A DNA stretch of 50,130 nt from Gammaproteobacteria bacterium (GTDB lineage: Bacteria; Pseudomonadota; Gammaproteobacteria; PS1; Pseudothioglobaceae), in contig JASLYC010000087.1 in the NCBI GenBank assembly GCA_030739975.1, forward strand, positions 1 through 50,130. The letters run 5' to 3'. Numbering within the stretch: the stretch's first letter is position 1; every line of letters starts with the position of its first letter. Made by a program: the position numbers and the translations under genes. Below the pieces are notes generated by a model. It made no database searches and was not told the DNA's origin. It saw only the letters and a program-made list of their open reading frames with translations. Shown here in pieces: positions 43,288 through 50,130 of the stretch.

Positions 43288-43340
43288 TATAGAGTCCTCT
43301 GACAATCTTACTAAATGAATACTCTAGCAACATCTAACCA

Positions 43341-44339
43341 ATGAACGTTCATAGCACTGTTTGGCGATCTATCTCTCGTCTTCAATACCTCTATCCTAAT
43401 GAAGTAAATCAAATATGCCAAAGAATAGGCATTTCTCCAAGCCTTTTGGCCGGCCACAATCTTACATTACCACTCACTTTATTCTTAAACTTCTTTATTG
43501 AGGCAGAAGATATTTTTGACGACGATCTATTTTCCATCAAATACGCGCGCATGGCACAAATACGGCCAAATTACTCAGAGATTTTAGGGATGATTTCACT
43601 CTATTCTCCTAATTTAATCGAAAGCTTTAATTTGGTGAATTCCTATATTAACCTTGAATTAGATGGTATCGATATCAGCTTGATTCAAAAAACCAACGTT
43701 GTTGATATTCGCTTTGTGGCCAATGCGGCTATTGAGCACGCTAGCTTATATGAAAACTTATGCATGTCAATCTTTGCCACTTTTATTAAATCGCTGCACC
43801 ATCCAATAGATAAACTAACAACAAAAACAACAACCAAACAAGCCACTAGTGTCGTTCGTTCTTTATTTCATTGCCCTATTCAATTTAAGGCTAACCACAC
43901 GGCGATAATACTCACGAACGAAGTATCACTTAAACAAAACCCAACCGCCAATCCAAAATTGATAAGTTTGTTGGAAATTATGGCAAAAGAAAAAATTACC
44001 CAAAAAGCGAACGAAGGCAACATAGTTAACAGACTTGAAGATATTTATAATAGTTATGAAGACCGCTACAGTAATATCAACATTACCGAAACATCAAATT
44101 TATTAGGCCTTAGTATCAACACTCTGCGTAGAGAGCTAAGTAAACGAAAGACTACATTTCGTCAAACACTAAATAATTTCAAGCTAAAAAAAGCCAAATC
44201 AATGCTAGCCAGCAACTATTCAGTTAAAAGAGTGGCGTATTCTCTTGGTTATACTGAGCCTTCAGCATTTGTACGCTGGTTTATTAATCAGGCCAAACAA
44301 ACGCCTAAAGAATACAAAAAAGAAGTAACACGCCAATAA
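43341..44339 (+). CDS. AraC-family transcriptional regulator of the fatty-acid island
   Basis: 332-aa regulator. Residues 1-200 resemble the arabinose-binding-like sensor domain shared by OruR/VirS-type regulators. Residues about 235-330 form the AraC double helix-turn-helix: NITETSNLLGLSINTLRREL as the first and VKRVAYSLGYTEPSAFVRWF as the second, ending TPKEYKK. It is divergent from fadH. Two matching operators with AraC-like spacing lie in front of fadH and fadE, so it most likely activates both units in response to a fatty acid or acyl-CoA. The ligand is inferred. Enterobacteria use FadR (GntR) and others PsrA/FadR (TetR) for this job. Confidence 0.9.
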   Translation: MNVHSTVWRSISRLQYLYPNEVNQICQRIGISPSLLAGHNLTLPLTLFLNFFIEAEDIFDDDLFSIKYARMAQIRPNYSEILGMISLYSPNLIESFNLVNSYINLELDGIDISLIQKTNVVDIRFVANAAIEHASLYENLCMSIFATFIKSLHHPIDKLTTKTTTKQATSVVRSLFHCPIQFKANHTAIILTNEVSLKQNPTANPKLISLLEIMAKEKITQKANEGNIVNRLEDIYNSYEDRYSNINITETSNLLGLSINTLRRELSKRKTTFRQTLNNFKLKKAKSMLASNYSVKRVAYSLGYTEPSAFVRWFINQAKQTPKEYKKEVTRQ

Positions 44340-44366
44340 AATTAGCTTTGAAGAACTAGAAAAAAA

Positions 44367-44813
44367 TTAAGACAGCTTGGCCTTAATAAGTTGAGAAACA
44401 GCGCCCATGTCTGCTTTGCCGTCTAGTTGACCTTTAAGCATACCCATAAGCTTGCCCATGTCTTTCATGGAATCGGAGCCAGAATCGTTAATTGTCTTAT
44501 CTACAAATATCTCTACTTCTTCATCGCTTAACTGTTCAGGCATGTATTTTTTAATAATTTCTAACTCTGCCTCTTCGATTTCAACAAGGTCAGTTCGTCC
44601 AGCTAAATCAAATTGAGAGATAGAATCTTTACGTTGCTTAACCATTTTGTTAATTACAGTTAACACTTGAGAATCATCTAGCTCAACACGCTCATCAACT
44701 TCTTTTTGTTTTATTGCCTCAATTATCATACGCGTTGCACGCAGAAACTCTTTGTCTTTAGCTTTCATTGCTGACTTCATATCATCAGTAATGCGTTTCT
44801 TTAGCTCGGACAT
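44367..44813 (-). CDS. yqeY: GatB/YqeY-domain protein
   Basis: 148-aa protein of the YqeY family, which shares the tRNA-binding tail domain of the GatB amidotransferase subunit. Family stretches are KRITDDMKSAMKAKDKEFLRATRMI near the N-terminus, LEIIKKYMPEQLSDEEVE, and the C-terminal GKLMGMLKGQLDGKADMGAVSQLIK. The molecular role is not firmly known. It follows rpsU by 29 bases, a neighbour pair seen in many bacteria (rpsU-yqeY, then dnaG and rpoD). Here dnaG is absent; the pair is attached to the alpha ribosomal operon. Confidence 0.92.
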   Translation of the reverse strand: MSELKKRITDDMKSAMKAKDKEFLRATRMIIEAIKQKEVDERVELDDSQVLTVINKMVKQRKDSISQFDLAGRTDLVEIEEAELEIIKKYMPEQLSDEEVEIFVDKTINDSGSDSMKDMGKLMGMLKGQLDGKADMGAVSQLIKAKLS

Positions 44814-44842
44814 TTTGAATTTATATCTTATGAAATTAATTC

Positions 44843-45058
44843 TTAATACATGCGCTTGCGACGAACACGATTTTTTGCCATCTCTTTATGTGTCCTCTTA
44901 ACAGCAGCTGCCTTTTTGCGCTTATTAACCCAAGTTTTCTTTTCATAAAATTCTTTCTTTCTTACGTCTGTTATTACACCAGCTCTGTCGCATGAACGAC
45001 GGAAACGTCTTAGCGCTATATCAAATGGCTCGTTCTCTCTTACTTTAATTGATGGCAT
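44843..45058 (-). CDS. rpsU: 30S ribosomal protein S21
   Basis: 71-aa basic protein of the small subunit platform, needed for efficient initiation. It starts [27 protein letters not shown] and ends with the Lys/Arg-rich [18 protein letters not shown], an almost exact match to the gammaproteobacterial S21 pattern and length. It lies only 13 bases after rplQ, so it has become part of the alpha operon transcript instead of heading the usual rpsU-dnaG-rpoD unit. Confidence 0.97.
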   Translation of the reverse strand: MPSIKVRENEPFDIALRRFRRSCDRAGVITDVRKKEFYEKKTWVNKRKKAAAVKRTHKEMAKNRVRRKRMY

Positions 45059-45071
45059 ATATAGTTATCCT

Positions 45072-45473
45072 TTATGATTCGTTGTTGTTGTCAACATTTG
45101 CTGAATCCACTGAACTATCAAAGTCAACCAATTGAACTATTGCCATCGGTGCCTTGTCTCCTGTTCTAAATCCAGTTTTTAATATCCTTATATAACCTCC
45201 AGGACGGTCTTTATAGAAAGGACCTAGCTGTGTAAATAATTTAGCTACAGAGGCATCATCACGCAGTTTGGAAAATACAATTCGACGATTTGCAACACTA
45301 TCTGTTTTTGCTTTAGTTATTAGAGGCTCAACAACACGCCTAAGCTCTTTAGCTTTAGGTAGAGTTGTTTTGATAGTTTCGTGCAAGAATAATGAGTTAG
45401 CCATATTCTTAAACATCGCTTTGCGATGTGATGAATTACGATTTAGTTGTCTACCTGACTTTCTATGTCTCAT
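45072..45473 (-). CDS. rplQ: 50S ribosomal protein L17
   Basis: 133-aa large-subunit protein near the exit tunnel. It starts [24 protein letters not shown], the hallmark of L17, and has PLITKAKTD and [20 protein letters not shown] short acidic/Asn-rich tail ([11 protein letters not shown]) follows. It lies 9 bases downstream of rpoA, the classic end of the alpha operon. Here transcription probably continues into rpsU and yqeY, as no terminator is visible in the 13-base gap. Confidence 0.98.
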   Translation of the reverse strand: MRHRKSGRQLNRNSSHRKAMFKNMANSLFLHETIKTTLPKAKELRRVVEPLITKAKTDSVANRRIVFSKLRDDASVAKLFTQLGPFYKDRPGGYIRILKTGFRTGDKAPMAIVQLVDFDSSVDSANVDNNNES

Positions 45474-45482
45474 TTCTTTTTC

Positions 45483-46463
45483 CTATTCGCTCATTAAATC
45501 AACTGGTGGCCAATTTGCAATCGCTGTACCTAACTCCAAACCTTTGTCAGTTAAAACTTCTTTAATTTCATTCAAAGATTTTCGACCAAGATTAGGTGTT
45601 CTAAGTAAGTCTTGCTCAGTCTTCTGAATTAAATCTCCGATATAGTATATTTGCTCTGCTTTCAAGCAATTAGCAGAACGGACTGTTAATTCTAATTCAT
45701 CAACGGCTGCTAATAGTTGAGGGTCGAAATCATCAGAAGTAGGCAAAGCTTCTTCTTCTTCAACTAATTCCAATTCAACAAATGATGATAGCTGATCTTG
45801 TAGAATTGATGCCGCTCTTTTAATAGCATCTTCAGCATCTACGGAGCCATTTGTTTCGATTAATATATTTAATTTGTCAAGATTTACTCTTTGGTCAACA
45901 CGTGCTGCATCTACAGTAAAACTGACTCTCTTAATTGGTGAAAAACTTGCATCTAATTGCATACCGCCAATTGTAGAGGCATCTTCATCTCGCGATACTG
46001 CAGTATCATAACCTACTCCAGTTTTAACCTTTAAAGTCATACGTATATGGCCACCGTCATTAACAGTTGCAATTACTTTATCAGGATTAAACACACTAAT
46101 ATCGTTACTGTTAGCCTCAATATCGGCTACAGTAATTTCACAAGGACCTTTTTTGTCTATAACTATCTCTGTAGTATCAGAAGTATTCAGAACAACAGAA
46201 ACCTCTTTAAGGTTTAATAAAATGTCTAATACATCTTCCTGTACACCTTCGATGGTTGAAAATTCATGCATAACACCATCTATGGCTACTTCAGTAATTG
46301 CAGCGCCATACATTGAAGACAAAAGTGTTCTTCTAAGTGCGTTACCTAATGTATGCCCAAAACCTCTCTCCAGAGGCTCTAGCATAACTCTAAATTCATT
46401 TTTTGAAATCTCGGTTGATCCAACTAATTTTGGTTTTAAAAAATCTTTAGCACTACCTTGCAT
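45483..46463 (-). CDS. rpoA: RNA polymerase alpha subunit
   Basis: 326-aa alpha subunit (E. coli 329). The N-terminal domain (1-235) that dimerises and holds beta and beta' has [30 protein letters not shown]. The C-terminal domain, which contacts activators and UP elements, has the [22 protein letters not shown] and [16 protein letters not shown] helices. I set the start at ATG 46463 ([12 protein letters not shown]) with AAGGA upstream; an earlier ATG at 46496 would overlap rpsD and add non-family residues. It lies 10 bases after rpsD. Confidence 0.98.
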   Translation of the reverse strand: MQGSAKDFLKPKLVGSTEISKNEFRVMLEPLERGFGHTLGNALRRTLLSSMYGAAITEVAIDGVMHEFSTIEGVQEDVLDILLNLKEVSVVLNTSDTTEIVIDKKGPCEITVADIEANSNDISVFNPDKVIATVNDGGHIRMTLKVKTGVGYDTAVSRDEDASTIGGMQLDASFSPIKRVSFTVDAARVDQRVNLDKLNILIETNGSVDAEDAIKRAASILQDQLSSFVELELVEEEEALPTSDDFDPQLLAAVDELELTVRSANCLKAEQIYYIGDLIQKTEQDLLRTPNLGRKSLNEIKEVLTDKGLELGTAIANWPPVDLMSE

Positions 46464-46473
46464 ATTTAATTCC

Positions 46474-47100
46474 TTATTTTGAATACAATTCAACAATTAA
46501 ATGCTCTTCTATATCTGACGATAGTTCGTCACGCGAAGGAACATTCTTAAAAACACCTTTAAGGGCTTTATTATCAACATCAACCCAGTCAGCTTGACCA
46601 GATTGTTCGGCTAGCTCGATAGCTAACTGAATGCGATTTTGTTTTTTTGACTTTTCTCTAACAGCTATTTCATCATCAGCACTTACCTGATATGAAGGTA
46701 TATTTACAATAGAGCCGTTTATGAGAATTGATTTGTGCGATACTAACTGTCTCGCCTCTGCTCGTGTAGAAGCAAATCCCATACGATAAACAACATTATC
46801 TAAACGACACTCTAGAAGAGACAATAAGTTTTCACCTGTTGATCCTTTCTTAGCGCTTGCCTTTTTATAGTAAAGACGGAATTGCTTTTCTAAGATTCCA
46901 TAAATGCGCCTGACTTTTTGTTTTTCACGTAATTGTAATCCGTACTCAGTGCCTTTTTGTCTTCTAGCAGTTGCTCCATGCATACCTGGAAGCTGGGTAA
47001 CTTTACATTTTGAATCTAACGATCTTATTCCACTCTTTAAAAATAGGTCTGTGCCTTCACGGCGCGCTAATTTACAAGTAGGTCCAGTATATCTAGCCAT
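46474..47100 (-). CDS. rpsD: 30S ribosomal protein S4
   Basis: 208-aa primary 16S rRNA binder. In E. coli it is also the translational repressor of the alpha operon. The sequence has [46 protein letters not shown] and the S4 RNA-binding domain with [33 protein letters not shown], ending HLIVELYSK. Length matches the family (206). It lies between rpsK (9-base gap) and rpoA. Whether the S4 autoregulatory mRNA pseudoknot before rpsM exists here was not established. Confidence 0.98.
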   Translation of the reverse strand: MARYTGPTCKLARREGTDLFLKSGIRSLDSKCKVTQLPGMHGATARRQKGTEYGLQLREKQKVRRIYGILEKQFRLYYKKASAKKGSTGENLLSLLECRLDNVVYRMGFASTRAEARQLVSHKSILINGSIVNIPSYQVSADDEIAVREKSKKQNRIQLAIELAEQSGQADWVDVDNKALKGVFKNVPSRDELSSDIEEHLIVELYSK

Positions 47101-47109
47101 AATTTATCC

Positions 47110-47499
47110 TTATACTCTGCGTTTCTTAGAAGGACGACATCCATTATGAGGTATTGGCGTCACATCAGTGATTGATTGAATTTTTAAACCCTGCGCATTC
47201 AAGCCACGTATCGCAGAATCTCTTCCAGGACCAGGACCATTAACACGAACTTCTAGATTTTTCATACCAAAAGTCAACGCCTTTTCTCCACAATTACTAG
47301 CAGCTACTTGTGCAGCGAATGGGGTTGATTTTCTTGATCCTCTAAAGCCTGATCCGCCTGATGTTGCCCAACAAACTGCGTTGCCATGACGATCAGTTAT
47401 CATCACGATTGTATTATTAAATGTTGCATGGATATGCGCAATACCATCGGAAATAATTTTCTTTGATTTCTTTTTAGCTACTGTTTTTACCTTGGCCAT
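47110..47499 (-). CDS. rpsK: 30S ribosomal protein S11
   Basis: 129-aa small-subunit platform protein. Diagnostic stretches are [64 protein letters not shown] and the C-terminal [18 protein letters not shown]. The length equals E. coli S11. It sits 17 bases after rpsM and 9 before rpsD in standard alpha-operon order. Confidence 0.98.
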   Translation of the reverse strand: MAKVKTVAKKKSKKIISDGIAHIHATFNNTIVMITDRHGNAVCWATSGGSGFRGSRKSTPFAAQVAASNCGEKALTFGMKNLEVRVNGPGPGRDSAIRGLNAQGLKIQSITDVTPIPHNGCRPSKKRRV

Positions 47500-47516
47500 T
47501 AATTTACTACCTATTA

Positions 47517-47870
47517 TTATTTGATTAAACGGCGAGGACCCTTGCGAGTTCTAGCATTAGTTTTAGTTCTCTGGCCACGAAGCGGTAATGATTTTCTATG
47601 TCGAATGCCTCTGTAACAGCCCAAATCCTTAAGTCGCTTAATATCTATTGCAACTTGACGCCTAAGGTCTCCCTCAACCTTATACTTAGCAACAACGTTT
47701 CTAATCAACTCCAGTTGATCCTCAGCTAAATCAATTACTTTAGTCTGTGGATCTAATTTTAATTCTTCGCATATCAATTTTGCTCTACTGGCGCCTATAC
47801 CAAATATTGACTGTAAACCAATAAAAATATGTTTATGTGTTGGGATATTGATTCCCGCTATTCTTGCCAT
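47517..47870 (-). CDS. rpsM: 30S ribosomal protein S13
   Basis: 117-aa head protein that contacts the P-site tRNA and the 50S subunit. It starts [31 protein letters not shown] and ends with [31 protein letters not shown], the canonical tRNA-binding tail. First gene of the alpha operon, separated from rpmJ by 126 bases. That gap is AT-rich with no recognisable gene and could hold the leader controlled by S4. Confidence 0.98.
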   Translation of the reverse strand: MARIAGINIPTHKHIFIGLQSIFGIGASRAKLICEELKLDPQTKVIDLAEDQLELIRNVVAKYKVEGDLRRQVAIDIKRLKDLGCYRGIRHRKSLPLRGQRTKTNARTRKGPRRLIK

Positions 47871-47996
47871 AAATTTTCCTTATATCCTGTCTTTCTTTTT
47901 TGTATTTTTTGCTAATTTATTTAAGAAAATTAACAAAAAAATAAATTTTAAAAAAACCCGCAATTTTACTCTTGAGACCCTTTAATGTCAATTCTA

Positions 47997-48110
47997 TTAG
48001 CCCTGTCTTTGCTTATGACGAGGCTCCTTACATATGACCCTAACTACGCCATTACGTTTAACAACTTTACAGTTGTTACATATTTTTTTAACTGATGCTC
48101 TTACTTTCAT
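47997..48110 (-). CDS. rpmJ: 50S ribosomal protein L36
   Basis: 37-residue zinc-ribbon protein of the large subunit, found by translating the minus strand between secY and rpsM. It starts [15 protein letters not shown], has zinc ligands Cys11, Cys14, Cys27 and His32, and ends [10 protein letters not shown] before TAA. This is the zinc-containing (C+) type; a zinc-free paralogue is not seen here. It follows secY by 12 bases, the usual end of the spc operon. Confidence 0.97.
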   Translation of the reverse strand: MKVRASVKKICNNCKVVKRNGVVRVICKEPRHKQRQG

Positions 48111-48122
48111 AATTACTACCTT

Positions 48123-49421
48123 TTAGTTTAAACCAGCCTTCTTCATTAATGAATCGTATTGATTAGACATTAAATGAGACTGCGCTTGTGCGATAAAATC
48201 CATTACCACAACGACGATGATTAACAAAGAGGTGCCGCCAAAATAAAATGGCACGTTCCAATATAAAATCAAAAATTCTGGCAACAGGCATACTGCAGTT
48301 ATATATATTGCGCCTGAAGCAGTAAGTCTAGACATAACAGAATCGATATAATCTGCTGAATGTTGCCCTGGCCTAATACCGGGGATAAAGCCTCCAGATT
48401 TACGTAGATTATCTGCCGTATCTTTTGAGTCAAACGTAAGTGCAGTATAAAAGAATGTGAAAAATACTATTGCCAAACCATAAAAAATAACGTACAAAGG
48501 CTGGCCCGGAGAAATGCTTGCTGTTAAGTCTGCAAGCCATCCCATTCCCTCACTCTGAGAGAACCATCCACCTAATGTAGCAGGGAATAAAATAATACTT
48601 GATGCAAAAATTGGCGGTATAACTCCGGCCATATTTATCTTTAAAGGCAAGTATGAACTTTGTCCTCCAACCATTTTTCGGCCCTGCTGACGTTTAGCAT
48701 AATTTACTGTAATCCTTCTCTGTCCTCTCTCCATAAATACTACAAAGGCTGTAACTAATAGCGCCATAGCAAATATTATTATTACCAAAATTACTGTTAA
48801 CTCTCCAGTACTAACAAGCGATAATGTTGAACCAAGCGCAGAAGGAAGGCCGGAAACAATTCCAGCAAAAATTATCATGGAAATACCATTTCCTATACCT
48901 TTTTCAGTAATCTGTTCGCCAAGCCACATCAAAAATAAAGTTCCAGTTGTAAGAGTAATTACGGTTACTAAATTGAATGTAAATCCAGCCTGTGTAACCA
49001 ACGCAACTCCTCCAGCACTTTGAGATTGAAGCGCAAATGAAATTGCATTTGCTTGAAAAACTGCCAATACTACAGTTCCAATACGAGTGTACTGAGTAAT
49101 TTTTCTTCTACCTGTCTCACCTTCTTTTTTTAACTGCTCCAACTTTGGTACAACAGAAGTCATTAGCTGGATAATGATAGAAGCTGAGATGTATGGCATT
49201 ATGCCTAATGTAAATATAGATAACCTTTCTAGCGCTCCACCAGAAAACATATTAAACATATCCAAAATTGTGCCCTGTTGATCCTGCACTAATGAAGCTA
49301 GCGCTATGGGTGAAATAAATGGAATTGTTATATGCGTTCCTAGACGAAAAACGACTAACGCACCCAATAAAAAAAGGATGCGTCTTGTTAAATCTTCTGA
49401 AAGGCCTAAAGGTTGACTCAT
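48123..49421 (-). CDS. secY: Preprotein translocase subunit SecY
   Basis: Channel-forming subunit of the SecYEG translocon in the inner membrane. The 432-aa protein has ten hydrophobic segments. It starts with [24 protein letters not shown], then has the plug region after IPFISP ([29 protein letters not shown]). The cytoplasmic loop [18 protein letters not shown] binds SecA and ribosomes. [10 protein letters not shown] is a further SecY hallmark. It lies 3 bases after rplO in spc-operon order. It will export the signal-peptide proteins seen in this window (DsbC, cytochromes). Confidence 0.98.
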   Translation of the reverse strand: MSQPLGLSEDLTRRILFLLGALVVFRLGTHITIPFISPIALASLVQDQQGTILDMFNMFSGGALERLSIFTLGIMPYISASIIIQLMTSVVPKLEQLKKEGETGRRKITQYTRIGTVVLAVFQANAISFALQSQSAGGVALVTQAGFTFNLVTVITLTTGTLFLMWLGEQITEKGIGNGISMIIFAGIVSGLPSALGSTLSLVSTGELTVILVIIIFAMALLVTAFVVFMERGQRRITVNYAKRQQGRKMVGGQSSYLPLKINMAGVIPPIFASSIILFPATLGGWFSQSEGMGWLADLTASISPGQPLYVIFYGLAIVFFTFFYTALTFDSKDTADNLRKSGGFIPGIRPGQHSADYIDSVMSRLTASGAIYITAVCLLPEFLILYWNVPFYFGGTSLLIIVVVVMDFIAQAQSHLMSNQYDSLMKKAGLN

Positions 49422-49424
49422 ATA

Positions 49425-49868
49425 TTACTCAATTATCGAGCCCTTAGCTGCCTCTATAGCTGCCTTTGCGCCCTTGGTTGCTTTAATACCTGTTAATTTA
49501 ACTGCCCTGGTTATTTCACCTGAAAGAATAACCTTAACTCTTAATATATTTTTTGTAATAAGATTGTGTTTCTTTAAAACTTCAATGTTTATATCGGTTT
49601 CTTCAAGCTTATTTATTTCAGACAAAGTTACCTGTGATGTAGTAATTGATACTCTTGATGAAAAACCAACCTTAGGTAGTCTACGCTGTAAAGGCATCTG
49701 TCCGCCTTCAAAGCCAATCTTAGAGAAACCGCCTGAGCGAGACTTTTGGCCTTTATGGCCACGACCACAGGTCTTACCAAAACCACTACCGATTCCTCGA
49801 CCAACGCGTTTCCTTGAAAATTTTTCACCCTCTGCTGGTGTTAGTGTATTTAATTGCATAGTACTCAT
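49425..49868 (-). CDS. rplO: 50S ribosomal protein L15
   Basis: 147-aa large-subunit assembly protein with the flexible glycine-rich N-terminus [28 protein letters not shown] followed by [18 protein letters not shown]. The ATG at 49868 has AAGG nine bases upstream. A second ATG three codons later ([11 protein letters not shown]) matches the start of E. coli L15 and could be used instead. It lies 5 bases after rpmD and 3 before secY. Confidence 0.97.
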   Translation of the reverse strand: MSTMQLNTLTPAEGEKFSRKRVGRGIGSGFGKTCGRGHKGQKSRSGGFSKIGFEGGQMPLQRRLPKVGFSSRVSITTSQVTLSEINKLEETDINIEVLKKHNLITKNILRVKVILSGEITRAVKLTGIKATKGAKAAIEAAKGSIIE

Positions 49869-49873
49869 AATTC

Positions 49874-50130
49874 TTAACCTTCAACTCTAATCAAATAAGA
49901 TACTTTGTTAATCATGCCGCGTACCTCTGGAGTGTCTACTAATTCAACTGTTTGATTTATTCTTTTTAAACCTAGACCACTTATTGTTGCACGATGTGAT
50001 GGTATACGGCCATTAAAACTCTTTAACAATGTAACAGTGAGAGTTTTTTTATTAGCGGCAGCCTTCTTAACAGCTTCCTTTTTTGGGGCTGCTTTTTTAA
50101 CAGCTTCCTTTTTTGGGGCTACTTTTTTAA
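49874..50130 (-). CDS. rpmD: 50S ribosomal protein L30 with Lys/Ala-rich N-terminal extension (start outside window)
   Basis: The L30 core is read on the minus strand as [20 protein letters not shown], then [20 protein letters not shown] and [18 protein letters not shown] before TAA. This is the complete L30 fold of about 60 residues at the correct spc-operon place before rplO. Upstream of it the frame stays open to the window edge and encodes at least 25 Lys/Ala-rich residues with the repeat [10 protein letters not shown]. Normal L30 starts at the core with M-x-K, and no Met is seen between the core and the window edge, so this is an N-terminal extension of unknown total length. A fusion to an upstream gene such as rpsE cannot be ruled out. 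Confidence 0.9.
   Translation of the reverse strand, partial: KKVAPKKEAVKKAAPKKEAVKKAAANKKTLTVTLLKSFNGRIPSHRATISGLGLKRINQTVELVDTPEVRGMINKVSYLIRVEG
50071..50130. repeat. 30-bp tandem repeat within rpmD
   Basis: Two adjacent 30-bp units, 50071-50100 and 50101-50130, differ at one base (G/A at 50091/50121). A degenerate partial unit lies at 50051-50070. Being a multiple of three, each unit adds ten residues ([10 protein letters not shown] or [10 protein letters not shown]) to the L30 extension without shifting the frame. The array may continue beyond the window. Confidence 0.9.

Noticed and set aside
43164-43340. The 39-bp repeated element as a mobile or insertion-type repeat.
   Set aside because: Only two copies were noticed, both at the same position relative to a TATAAT box of co-functional genes, without terminal inverted repeats or target duplications; a regulatory site explains it better.
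46464-46496. Longer rpoA start at 46496.
   Set aside because: It would overlap rpsD and place 11 non-family residues before [12 protein letters not shown], which has its own AAGGA site.
47871-47996. Gap before rpsM as an S4-binding regulatory pseudoknot.
   Set aside because: The expected E. coli-like leader structure could not be recognised by eye in this AT-rich stretch; only covariation analysis across relatives could support it.

Overview
The window looks like a chromosomal stretch of an AT-rich gammaproteobacterium. A SUP05/Thioglobus-type sulfur oxidiser (free-living or a close symbiotic relative) is my best guess. The signs are a TusA-DsrE2 sulfur-relay pair, small c-type cytochromes, classic gammaproteobacterial operon order (rpmD-rplO-secY-rpmJ-rpsM-rpsK-rpsD-rpoA-rplQ; tig-clpP-clpX; pabC-mltG-tmk-holB) and mostly low G+C. 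The assignment is inference; no rRNA gene or dsr/sox core is present to confirm it. I see no tRNA, rRNA, CRISPR array, insertion sequence or prophage. No gene-free stretch exceeds about 235 bases.

Layout. 1-1655 (+): 3' part of rpiA, then tusA and dsrE2, closed by a two-way terminator. 1721-7735 (-): a tight run in transcription order: a PabC-MltG fusion gene, tmk, holB, hemL, a LOG-family gene and a HAD phosphatase. 7927-11858 (+): two paralogous DUF1538 membrane proteins, a PII-like protein, a CBS-pair protein, a membrane-anchored DUF302 protein and a metallo-beta-lactamase-fold hydrolase. 11918-15411: pepA (-), dsbC and rsmB (+). 15490-22399 (-): tig, clpP, clpX, hflX, lon in transcription order. 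22552-23562 (-): cytochrome c4 and a single-haem cytochrome c. 23675-32060: engB, an AddB-like nuclease, cca, msrB, ubiX, a TauE-type exporter, an alpha/beta hydrolase, tdk and a patatin-like lipase.

32158-44339 is a self-contained fatty-acid beta-oxidation island: fadD, a DUF2889 gene, thiolase, a FadN-type bifunctional enzyme, fadE, an NTF2-like gene, fadH and a divergent AraC-family regulator. Sampled stretches of it are visibly richer in G+C than the rest. The fadE and fadH promoters share a 39-bp element (36/39 identical) at exactly the same distance from a TATAAT -10 box. It carries direct half-sites 21 bp apart, as expected for an AraC-type activator. Together these look like a regulon wired to its own local regulator.

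44367-50130 (-) is the spc/alpha ribosomal operon, extended downstream by rpsU and yqeY. The window ends inside rpmD, which carries a Lys/Ala-rich N-terminal extension encoded by a 30-bp tandem repeat.

The most interesting items are the paired AraC-type operators, the DUF1538/PII-like/CBS cassette (a candidate regulated ion-transport system), the PabC-MltG fusion and the L30 extension.
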